This document shows, piece by piece, positions 48,581 to 64,000 of a stretch of 64,000 bases of DNA. The notes beneath the pieces are model-generated. The model saw nothing but the letters and a program-made list of their open reading frames with translations, did no database searches and was not told the origin of the DNA. Within the stretch, counting starts at the first letter, position 1. Every line of letters starts with the position of its first letter. The stretch spans positions 10,720,910-10,784,909 of the forward strand of contig NC_089724.1 in NCBI RefSeq assembly GCF_035083965.1, written 5' to 3'. The DNA is from Branchiostoma lanceolatum. Lineage: Eukaryota > Chordata > Leptocardii > Amphioxiformes > Branchiostomatidae. A program made the position numbers and the translations under genes.

Positions 48581-49412
48581 ACTGATGCTTGTGTGTGGCT
48601 AATAGGTGGGTAGAACAACAAGCGATAAGCCCGCAAGAATTGGCTACAAATTACGGGGAAACTGGACGACAATTCGATTTGTGAAGGTTGCTAGCACTAC
48701 GGCTTAACCTTCGGAAGGGGGAGGAATTTCAAAAGTTGCCGAATGCCGTAAATACGAATGCGTAAATAATCGAACTAAGCTGCTTTCTTTGGCAAATTAA
48801 GAAATGAGAGAGGATCCGTTCTCCCGCGCAGTGACGTGGAAAACGAGGCAATAATTCGACACTTTACCTCACACAGTGAAGTCGAGTAAACGAAGCTTTT
48901 GTTAGGAATGAAATGAAATAAACAGATCTACTGGCTTTCTTTTATTAAATCTACATATAGGGTACTCCATGATTATTCATGGTATGTAAGGGATAATAAG
49001 ACGTCATATCTACTTTGTACCGACCGGAATGGAATCTAAGGCACTTTTGAATGGGCAGGTGTTGTAATTGTTTTGTTTGGAAAACTGGAAAACATTCGTT
49101 TCTTCTTCTTGTGCCGTGCAGATACACGTTATCCCGACATTTGTGACACATGAAAATTAAAAATAATTGGGATTCATGGGATGTGTAAACGGCGGTGTGC
49201 GGCCAAATCTTACACTGTTGCCTTTTACAAAGCGTGAAACTTGCCAATTTTCGGTTGTGTGCTTGATCAGACGAACGTCTGCTATTATAACAAACCTGAC
49301 TCAGTACGTAGTCCAAGTCATTGAAAAACAAGAATGGACGAGGCGAAAAATACATTTGCTTTAGGTTAACGATTCTGCCAACGTTAACACCGTGATGTGC
49401 TATACAGGTGAC
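48581..49412. other. Region upstream of the homeobox gene
   Basis: Expected to hold the promoter. No coding exon is supported. It ends at the inverted repeat at 49413. Confidence 0.35.
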
Positions 49413-49694
49413 GCCTCGGCATCGGTTTCAAAGTGTGGTGGTTGTTTGCACAACGCTAATATGTGGATTATCCGCTTTCCCCAGCCAAGCAAATGAAAAG
49501 CAGGAAAATTAACCAACTGGTGATTACGATTTGATACGTCTGGGACCTGCGCTTCGGGCACAAAAACCGCCGCCCCGATCATAATCCAGCGGGGTTACGT
49601 CCGGGAGTTGGGCAATATCAGAAGTACGTCCGCTCTGCAGAATTTAATTTCCTTGCTAAATCCGCAGCAAATGTCACAAACTACACGTGATTGT
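49413..49694 (-). repeat. ~282-bp sequence, right member of the inverted pair flanking the homeobox gene
   Basis: Reverse complement of 41627-41912 with scattered differences, for example gcttcgggcac against gtgcctgaagc. Frames over it translate to the same meaningless peptide as the left copy, so the similarity is at DNA level rather than evidence for a protein. Confidence 0.85.
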
Positions 49695-50099
49695 CTGGTA
49701 ACCAAACTACTTTTAGTCTCCTTTGTAAACAAAAACAACAGAGAATAAATTCCGCGTTATTTTGACATTTGAAGTTGTTAGATGGAATAGTGCAGGGGGA
49801 GGGGGGTACAGCATTGTCAGACAGTGACTTGGGGCAAGACAAGTAGAGGACTATATAAAGGATGTAAGGATGTTACAAAATTCGACTTTGGATTGAAGTT
49901 GATGTGAAAAGGATTTTGTTTTATAAAACGATCTATAAGAAAACTCAAGGTGTTCGTTTTCCTCATTCTCTGATGACAAAAAGAGAATTTTAAAACGCAC
50001 ATTGGCAACGTATTTTCAGATCGTCTCCATCGTAACCATATAAAAAAATCGCTATCTTTTTAAAAACAAAACTATATTTTCGTGCAAAGGTAAGGGTAA
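49695..50099. other. Gene-free stretch
   Basis: No supported feature. There is a short G-rich run near 49795-49806. Confidence 0.35.
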
Positions 50100-50115
50100 A
50101 TCTATGAAGATATCG

Positions 50116-50232
50116 CCTTGCCTTGAAGAAGGTGACAGATGGTCACCGAAACGTCTGTGGCATAAATCTCTTGGTTGTGTAAAAAGAGTCTTTTTATTCA
50201 GTGACTTACCAACCTGATGAAACTATTCACGG
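50116..50232. mobile_element. 117-bp insertion with 16-bp target-site duplication
   Basis: The direct repeat atctatgaagatatcg occurs at 50100-50115 and 50233-50248, exactly flanking the insert ccttgccttgaagaaggtga...accaacctgatgaaactattcacgg. A duplication of this length fits target-primed insertion, so a 5'-truncated retroelement fragment is likely. The frame through it is too short to assign a family. Confidence 0.7.
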
Positions 50233-50248
50233 ATCTATGAAGATATCG

Positions 50249-52299
50249 ATCCACTAAATCAAAAAAAATATGTTAATCTTGCTTACAATCTAGTCGCCTG
50301 GATGAGACGATCATGTAGGGATCAGGACAGTTCTTTGATCATCTGCGAAGTGGATTTATGTCTCAGATTTGTCTCTATGAAGTGATGGCGATAAAACAAC
50401 AACAACAACAACAAACGGACAATTTTGACGCTACGACACTTTCAATGGACGCAAGGGTGTTTTTGGCTGTATATCTACGTAGCTAGGGTTGCATAGCTGA
50501 AACGGGTACCAGTACCCTGAGGATTAGAAAGGGAAGATTGAAGTGACGCCGATGTGATATCATCCCTAAACGTAACTACCGGCTTCACATGTTTGCACCT
50601 TCACATTAAGTCGATGTTTACTGAAATGTATTTGTGTTTCATGTTTCAAGAAATGTCGACTTCATCGAAATCACAATCACTATATCCGAAAAAACGACAG
50701 AAAATCGACAGGGTATGCGCGCTAGTGCAACTTGGCTTCATTTTATGTCATAGCCGTGAAAACTCGAAATCTACATTTTGTCCTATAGCATATCTGCAAA
50801 GTGCAAACAGTAAATCAAAGACGATAAAAAACACAACATCATCCACACAGTTCCCGTGTGAAACAGTTAAAACAGAACCATGATCCCATGATCAAGTAAC
50901 TGCCAACGCACAGAAAAAAAGGGACTTTTAGAGACATGAAACCTTCCAACACTGGCAGACGAAAACAGAGCGATGCAAGCGTCAGCATGTTAAGTCTTAA
51001 GATGAGGACCGCCGAATAGGAACATGCAAAATGCCAGCATTTGGCAAATAACTTAAAACATTAGCCTTTGGATCAGAAATTTATTCAGAATTTTTGCCTC
51101 TCAACATTTCAATGACATTCAATTGCAAGAAAGGAAGAATGAAGGACGGAAGGAAGGAAGGAAAGTAAGAAGTACCAAGCAAAACGACATGCGCTCTGAT
51201 ACAACTGTGAACATTATGATATTTAAAAAAAATTATAATGAAATAAATACGTTTTCTTGCATTTCGGACCAAACTCTTAGTTATAAGAGATGTCGCACTC
51301 AACTTTCCCACAATAATCGTCCGTGGTGCTTTTCCAAACCAGAGCGATCATGTTAACTATAAAACTGTTGATCTTTGTCTGCTTCTAACCATATAAAAAA
51401 GTCCCGAACAAATCAACGGTATTCTGAGGCATCATAACAACAACAAATAATATACTGTCACAACTAACGTTACATTCTCTTACCTTGTTCTGGCTGTACA
51501 TGTGCTTTCGTAGCAAGTAACAAATTCTTAAGTAAGATGTTTGGTAAGAAATCTAAGTTGGATTGGAAAGTATGAATATCTGTAAAAAAAAATAAGATAC
51601 AGCACCTGCTGTCAGATGATCTTCTGTCTCATCTGTGGTATGAAGAATCATATCGCTGGAGACAATTTAATTCCTGGGTCATCTTTTTAGTAATGCAATT
51701 ACCCCGAGCATGGAATCCGCAGATAGAAGATGATAGCTTGGCTGCTGACAGACCAATTGGGGGTATGAGCACGTGCAGGTGTCAGTCAATTTGGCCCAAG
51801 TTGTTTACTGCGATGTTTTCTTGCAGAGTGAGTGAGTGAGTGTAACGTTATGTAATATTTGAAAGTCGTCCAAAGCTGGAGACTGTTATGAAGAAACTAA
51901 ACGCCTCTTTGCTAAGCTTAGCTAAAAAGTTTTAATTTCTAACGAATTTTGCTAGTAGTACTTAAAAGGGAAAATACAAGGGCCCGACTGGAAACGTAAA
52001 ACTTTCCAACATATCACCTGCATGAGAAACATGTAAAATCGGTACTTTTACCACGTCTGGTAGCATAGATAGACCAAAGAATGCAACCCCTAAACCAATG
52101 GGTGTTTAAGAATAAGATTACCAGGATATGATCTGTGTCGTAATCAGGACTATGTAATATTACTCGTTATATCATACCTAGAGATAACGTTACTATGTGA
52201 CTTCTTAATTCTGTTTACGATAAAGAGCAGATTATACAACTATGCTGAACACTGTACCGAAAGTAGGCTGTGATGTGAAGTTTATTATTGATGATAAGT
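50249..52299. other. Gene-free stretch
   Basis: Only low-complexity patches are seen: (CAA)n near 50397-50414 and a GAAG-rich run near 51129-51166. Short frames have no recognisable domain. Confidence 0.35.
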
Positions 52300-52560
52300 C
52301 TAGTCCAATTGCCATGTGTTCGCCTTGCACGCGGTAGGTCGTGAGTTCCATCCCCGACGTACCGGGTAAAACCAAAGACTCTAAAAATGGTACATACTGC
52401 TTTCTCTGCTTAGCACTCAGCATTTATGAAAGGGTATTTAAACACACATCACTACCAGCGGACCAGCCCCCTGCTGTGGTGACATTCACAAATGTGTGGC
52501 TCAAGGGCTACAGAAATGGAGATGGGCGCCACCCCTCTGGGATACTTTAACTTAACTAAC
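52300..52560 (+). mobile_element. tRNA-derived SINE (copy 2)
   Basis: Shares with 28524-28790 the tRNA-like head (ccatgtgttcgccttgcacgcggtaggtcgtgagttccatcccc, with a recognisable B box) and the body (tgctttctctgcttagcactcagcat...catcactaccagcggaccagccccctgctg...tgtggctcaagggctacagaaatggagatgggcgc). Its A box is more eroded than in copy 1. It ends near taacttaactaactg. Confidence 0.8.
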
Positions 52561-52768
52561 TGAATATCATGGTACATTTCTGCCGTTGAGTTTTATGATT
52601 ACAGATATATTTAGATGGGATTTCTAACATTCACAGTATCCCACTAGATTCAAAGTGATAAATCTTTGATGATGTCTTTTTTTAGAAACAATGAGTACTA
52701 GTTAGTCTTCGGTGTAGTAATTTAATTGTTGTCCTCTTCCTACTTTTACACCCTGCCATCCGTAAACA

Positions 52769-54944
52769 TTAACGTTGGGTAACATAAATTCGCGGGGTAC
52801 TTAAATTCGTGATTTTTCGAAAACGGGATATTTAGGGATATGTGCTAGATGCAACATCAGTAATACTGCTAGAAATGCAAACTTGACAGACTAACGTATT
52901 CAGAACACTGGCTGAAAAGCTTCGATAACCATGCATTAGAAGTTGGCGACGTCAAAAACTCTCCGTCCCTTATTGACAGAGTCTGGGGGCTTCGTGGGAG
53001 AATCACACTGCACGCTTGTTCGCTGGTTTATAAGACAAATGTCACATCTCCTGCCTGCTAAACACAATTATTTACAAGACAACTTATTACAATCTCTTTT
53101 GCTAACCTGCAACTGGATTCTAAGTGTGATCAATCATCAAAACTCCTCTTTGTTGCTGCAACCTACGGCACGTGTATTTTCCCGCCGCCATATCATTACC
53201 CAGAATCCTGTTGTCAAGCAGACGACAGAGGTTTGTGAGGAACTCTTTTTTGTCTAAATGTTGCGTGTGATAGTGGACTGAAGACGATATTTTCCTCAAA
53301 GTTTACTCCAAACACAACAAGGAACACATGGACATAGTAGTATAACCATTGCTACGGCATCCAGCTAACTTCCCATGAATAATGTACACGTTGCCATGAC
53401 GGTGGGGATCGAGTTTGAGTGACGTTCTACCGACTCAACAAACGGGATGTTACCGAAGGCCTGATGTGTACGGTACGGCCGTTTTTTCGTGTATTTTTTT
53501 TTTTACTTGGACACGTCTATATCCATAGCACTCTCCTCAAGCCAAGGATGGAACGAATAGCTGCTGTATAAGATGTAATTAGCGGTAAGATATTCAAGAC
53601 GAATCTTCTCTCCCGAAATAATGTTCACACCTGTCCGACAACAGCGTCATTGTGCGTGCGGCGGACGGTATTTTCAAGTTGAAATATTATGGTGTCAGCA
53701 CGACTAGAGACAAAATCTACCATATAACGTTGGGTAACATAAATTCGGGATTTTTCCGATAATGATTGACTGAAATCAATCTAGCAGAACAATAAACCAT
53801 CCTTTTTTTCTATTATTCTGTCAGTATCATGTACTATCTTTGCACTTATCATATGTATGGTAGATTTTGTCTCTAGTCGTGCTGACACCATAATATTTCA
53901 ACTTGAAAATACCATCCGCCGCACGCACAATGACGGTGCTGTCGGACAGGGGTGAACATTAATTCGGGAGAGAAGATTGGTCTTGAATATCTTACCGCTA
54001 ATTACATTTTATACAGCAGCTATTCGTTCCATCCTTGGCTTGAGGACAGTGCTATTGATATAGACGTGTCCAAGTAGAAAAAATACACGAAAAAACGGCC
54101 GTACCGCACACATCAGGCCTACGGGGACAACCCGTGTGTTGAGTCGGTAACGTTAACTATAGAACGTCAAAGTCGACATCCACCGTCATGGCAACGTGTA
54201 CATTATTCATGGGAAGTTAGCCGGATGCCGTAGCATTGATAATACTACTATGTCCATGTATTCCTTGTTGTGTTAGGAGCAAACTTTGAGGAAAATATCG
54301 TCCTCAGTCCACAATCACACGCAACATTTAGACAAAAAAGTGTTCCTCACAAACCTCTGTCGTCTGCTTGACAACAGGATTCTGGGTAATGATATGGCGG
54401 CGGGAAAATACACGTGCCGTAGGTTGTAGCAACAAAGAGGGGTTTTGATGATTGATCACACTTAGAGTCCAATTGCAGGTCAGCAATTTTAAGAAAATAA
54501 GTTGTCTTGTAAATGATTGTGTTTAGCAGGAAGCGGATGTGACATTTGTCTTATAAACCAGCCGACAACGATGTAGTGTGATTCTCCCACGAAGCCCTCA
54601 GACTGTTCTAATAAGGGACGGAGAGTTTTTGTCCTCGTCGCCTTCTAATGCATGCTTATCGAAGCTTTTCAGACAGTGTTCTGAATACGTTAGTCCGTCA
54701 AGTTTGCATTTCTAGCGGTATTACTGATGTTGCATCTAGCACATATCCCTAAATACCCCGTTTTCGAAAAATCCCGAATTTAAGTACCCCACGAATTTAT
54801 GTTACCCAACGTTATATGATTAGTGCAAAGATAGTACATGATACTGACAGAATAATAGAAAAAAAGGATGGTTTATTGTTCTGCTAGATTGATTTCAGTC
54901 AACCATTATCGGAAAAATGGCGAATTTATGTTACCCAACGTTAC
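52769..54944. mobile_element. 2.2-kb foldback element with A-B-(A inverted)-(B inverted) layout
   Basis: Segment A (52769-about 53723) is the inverse of about 53856-54814. Segment B (about 53724-53855) is the inverse of about 54815-54944. The word taacgttgggtaacataaattcg opens A (52769) and B (53724) on the plus strand, and closes A-inverted (about 54793-54814) and B-inverted (about 54922-54943) on the minus strand. Arms are close to identical, with scattered substitutions and small indels. No transposase frame is visible. Confidence 0.85.
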
Positions 54945-55389
54945 CTCTAGCAAGGAGAAATTGGCTTGCAGGCAAGAACAAATAGGCAAACATCCTGCAT
55001 TGCCTCTGTAACTCTTGACAAATTCCATATTGCTGTAATCATACTAGCCTGAACACAGATAATGATATGGAAAATTTACGATTCAAATCATTACAATCAT
55101 GACATTGGTGTTCTTCTTCATTCAAAAGAATACTAGTACAGTACTAGTAACCCATACGCGTTGCTAAGGCAATGTGCCGCTTGCACCCCCCCCCCCCGCC
55201 TTGCCCATGATCCGTAATAACAATGGAAGCCCGTGTGATGCAAGAAGCCCGTGTGATGCAAGTATAAGAAGAAGCCTGTGGGATATGAAATGGAGACTTC
55301 TGATTGGTCTATCAGGCTATATGATAATATACATGACTAGTAGCCCAGTATTGACTCCACCACCAAACCGCATGCTCAAAATCACTATT
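54945..55389. other. Gene-free stretch
   Basis: A poly-C run lies at about 55186-55198 and a short direct repeat (agcccgtgtgatgcaaga, twice) near 55228-55262. Nothing else is supported. Confidence 0.35.
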
Positions 55390-55419
55390 TGAGGCATAGC
55401 CACTAACCAGCTGTCAGCC

Positions 55420-55660
55420 AATCAGAAAACATGATTTCAACACAGGGAAGCATCCTAGCTTCCCTTGTGTTTCGTAAAATCACCGCAAGGTGGCCTTTTC
55501 TTAAATCCCCTGACGCAACCGGTCTTGTGCCCTTGGGAAAAGGGCACTTTACGTGACTTTCCTTACTCCGCCCAAGTGTAAAAATGGGTATATCATGCGT
55601 GTGGGTCACGACACCAGCAATAGCTGTGTTCCGTGTGTTGCAATTCTAATAAAATCAATT
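55420..55660. mobile_element. SINE- or LINE-tail-like repeat
   Basis: Contains ttgtgcccttgggaaaagggcactttacgtgactttccttactccgcccaagtgtaaaaatgggta, which has the look of a conserved SINE body. Its end gacaccagcaatagctgtgttcc resembles 11468-11490. Boundaries and class are uncertain because no second full copy is in the window. Confidence 0.35.
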
Positions 55661-57082
55661 ATACGACTTCGCACAAACATAACTTTATCCAAAGAGGTTA
55701 ACCTCTTTGCTTTATCATATGTTCAAGGTCAACTTTCGATTTTTTTAAAGCACTTGAATTACTATTAATCAACTACCATCATGTACATTTTGTTTTCACT
55801 TCCTATAGAAATTAATGGCTTTCTGAAGTACAGGGACCCGTATTGGATCTTTACTCTATCCAAGGTTTTTCAATGTAGCCACCCAGAGTCACACTGAACA
55901 GTCAGAACAACAAATTGAGATATGTCAGTCTCAAGAAGATAAGTTCTTTTACATTTGTGCCAAATTTCAACACATTTCATAGAAAAACAATCCTGCTATC
56001 AATTATACTAAAGACGTTTCTTTCTGACTTACCCTCGTACTCAATAATACAACACAGATTTCCCAAAACACCAGATTTATTGAAGCTCTAAAAAAGGGCA
56101 CATCTTACATGTAGGCTGTAAGAAGTTACATTTAAATCAATATACAATGATCTTACAAGTTCAGAGTGGTATTCATGCATAGATAAAAGTACATGATTAA
56201 AAACCGCTTTTCTAACATACCTGACAGTAACAACATCAAGTCTATCTAATCATTAATCTTAAACATGTACCTATGCTGAAATGACAAATATTCCTGTTAT
56301 CTTATATCTCATTATATTGTTGCAATGGAATTTTTTATCACCTCACACAAAATTTTCTAAAACATTTTTATCCTTTTCCCAGAATCACATTCATTTATAC
56401 ACTATCTTCTTTATGGTGAGCATCTCTGTGTATATTTGAATCCTGTGGCAAAATTCAAGTGTCAGAAGTACTTCACATGTACACTTTGTCTAGATCTTTT
56501 CCTCTTCAACTAAGAGTAACTACAACAAAACTGTGTCAAAAGACCTGTGATTGAAAAATCAGTACCAAGGACAGTCACAACGAATTTTGCCATAAGACAC
56601 TAGACTAAAAAGCTATGAGTGCCTACTGTTGAGAACAGTGAAATGTTCCCATGCTTGCATTGATGGCATTGCAAAAACGTTAACTGGTAAAAAAGGACTA
56701 GATCTCTATATAAAACAGTGAGTGAACATTGCAAAACGATACTTCTGAATATTTGTGGAATATGAAAAGGCTAGTTTTCATGCACAATTACTACAAAGAC
56801 TAACATTGAGCTGGTACAATCACTACAGTACGTATGTATAAAACCCATAAACTTCCCATTCAGCAGCATTACATTTGTTAAAAGTGCAGAAATACAGACA
56901 CTGAGAATTCAAATCTATTTCATACCCTTAAAATCTCAAAATGAAATGCGGACAAAATTTTGTAACATTTCTTTTAGTCACAGAGAGTCTAATTTTAAGC
57001 CCAACCTCTTCATACGCTACACTTTCAAGGCAGAAAATTTTTGCCAGTAGTATTGAATTGACAAAACAGGACCACAGCACAT
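55661..57082 (-). other. Non-coding stretch including the probable 3' untranslated region of the protease long form
   Basis: On the minus strand, AATAAA at 56081-56076 (plus strand tttatt) lies about 1 kb after the stop codon of the distal last exon and is followed by TGTTGTATT, a plausible downstream element. No coding exon is seen. 55661-56060 is probably intergenic. Confidence 0.4.
56076..56081 (-). terminator. Candidate poly(A) signal for the form ending in exon 9B
   Basis: Minus-strand AATAAA about 1 kb past the 9B stop, followed by a T/G-rich stretch (TGTTGTATT) within 30 bp. Confidence 0.4.
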
Positions 57083-62777
<5,695 letters not shown>

Positions 62778-62910
62778 CTGTAGATGAAAAGAAAGGGAGC
62801 TTGCTTAGGCTACACATGATAAAGGCAAAGCGCTAAGAGCTTTCACCCCCTCAAGGACCACCTTGCATGCCACATTGGGTTACATTGCCCCTGGCACCAT
62901 GATATTGTAA

Positions 62911-63096
62911 AATGCATTTAAGCTTGCGTGGTTTTTATTTCTCGGTAGGTAGAAAATGGAGCATTCGCGTTGGTGTTAATTTCATGTTTGAAACAATAGT
63001 AACAGTCGTAGGTGGGCAAAAAGTTTCAAGTTTGAAGAGTTCAGAGCGAAAACCGCGAACATAAAACCACCGCAAACATTTCTGCATCTACAGTAC
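62911..63096. mobile_element. GCGGTGGTTTTA-family MITE (copy 5) in CTSD intron 1
   Basis: The left end aaaatgcatttaagcttgcgtggtttttatttctcggtaggtagaaaatgga matches the inverse of the 29.7-kb copy. The right end gcgaaaaccgcgaacataaaaccaccgcaaacatttctgcatctacagta is the canonical opposite terminus. The element is compact (about 186 bp) and the best-preserved copy in the window. Confidence 0.75.
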
Positions 63097-64000
63097 TCTG
63101 AACTTCTGGGGAGATCCCTGCTGGGTAGATTAGCATGGGGAATCAGAACACTTAATGTACTTAAGGGGCATTCTGTGCCAGTTAATCATTGCTCCTGCTG
63201 AACTTTGGTACCATCCATATCTTAAATGCATAAACAAATTCAAACACCTGATAGCGCTATTCTCACATTATTTGTCAACTCAACAGACTCCACATTGTCC
63301 ATAAGTCAGAAGACATACTGGACTTTGAAACAGTCCCTGCATTCTTACAAATTGTTATCTGCTTGTTAAGCTGCTTTACAAACCAAATAAAGTGGAATGA
63401 CCTCTTTCAACAAAGGTGCTTTCCTCGTGATACTTGGTAACCTTGGAACAGCCCCGCCCCCATGTTTGTTCATGTTCAACACTATATTTAACAATTTGAC
63501 CCTGCAAATGTCTCACGTGGTTCCCATGAGGGAGGTGTGGCACTGTTAACACCTGCTGAAACCTACCTGTTCTTCCCCTGTATCTTGATACAATTGTAAT
63601 CTAATCACTTCTCATAATGTGTTCATTGCCTTTGATGCAAATGTTGGTTACTATGACAATGTGTGTGGTCAATGCAAAACTGGTGTGTTATAATATTCCA
63701 AGCTCTGCCTTAAGAATATACAAGCTACAGCAACAGGGAACTGAAATCCCTTTATCAGTGTATGTGCTAGCAAATTTGAACTTCTATGGGAACATGAAAA
63801 TAGTAATAACAGCTTTGAAAGTTGCTGATTCTGCACATTTGCAACTAACACCAGGTGTCCCGCCCCTATACTCATCAGCAATGTCAGCAAAAAAGAAGAG
63901 TCATATGACCGGGTGAGGTCAGATTTCATTTGCTTGGCAAGTCGAAGGGGTGGTAGTACCTGGATGGCACCGTTTGGCACCAGCTGTCGATGCTTCACCG
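63097..64000 (-). other. Probable CTSD intron 1, no exon found
   Basis: I searched for a signal-peptide exon ending in phase 2 with a good donor and found none that is convincing. A hydrophobic frame near 63900-63960 lacks a suitable start and donor context. Confidence 0.4.

Noticed and set aside
52943-53257. 104-codon open frame in the foldback left arm
   Set aside because: Not preserved as an open frame in the inverted arm and without domain similarity.
63669-63998. Hydrophobic frame considered as the CTSD signal-peptide exon
   Set aside because: No donor of the required phase follows the hydrophobic segment and the start context is poor. Exon 1 is more likely outside the window.

Overview
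The window looks like lancelet (Branchiostoma-type) nuclear DNA. The evidence is intron-rich chordate-like genes, eukaryotic tRNA genes, many short inverted-repeat elements and SINEs, and frequent acatgtac words. The species call is an inference from overall texture, not from a diagnostic marker.

Layout. (1) 2.36-4.99 kb, plus strand: an N-terminal RASSF gene of the RASSF7/8 type, with a long uORF-bearing leader, one large coding exon, a small cassette exon and a conserved C-terminal exon. (2) 6.3-11.1 kb: mostly non-coding, with two dispersed MITE families. (3) 11.6 kb, minus strand: an initiator tRNA-Met. (4) 15-32.9 kb: a gene-poor repeat field. It holds an 816-bp sequence repeated in opposite orientation 17 kb away, a hAT-type MITE with an 8-bp target-site duplication nested in another MITE, a 1.8-kb inverted-repeat element, TG composite repeats, an 11-copy ~134-bp minisatellite with a GC palindrome in nearly every unit, and a tRNA-derived SINE. 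(5) 33.6-36.8 kb: GC-rich promoter-like patches without a confirmed gene. (6) 38.0 kb, plus strand: tRNA-Lys(CTT). (7) 44.5-48.6 kb, minus strand: a three-exon PRD-class homeobox gene with an N-terminal octapeptide, flanked by a ~285-bp inverted repeat pair. (8) 50.1-55.7 kb: more elements, including an unusual 2.2-kb foldback arranged A, B, A-inverted, B-inverted. (9) 57.1-62.8 kb, minus strand: a cathepsin D-type aspartic protease. All exons after the signal-peptide exon are present, followed by two different complete last exons.

The genes are not functionally linked. The RASSF scaffold, the homeodomain regulator and the lysosomal protease are separate units in repeat-rich intergenic DNA. 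Exon borders were derived by hand from splice sites, reading phase and family similarity. In all three protein genes the phases close exactly. No novel multi-gene system is evident. The strongest items for follow-up are the duplicated last exon of the protease, the cassette exon of the RASSF gene, the divergent homeobox gene with its flanking inverted repeats, and the foldback and palindromic repeat structures.
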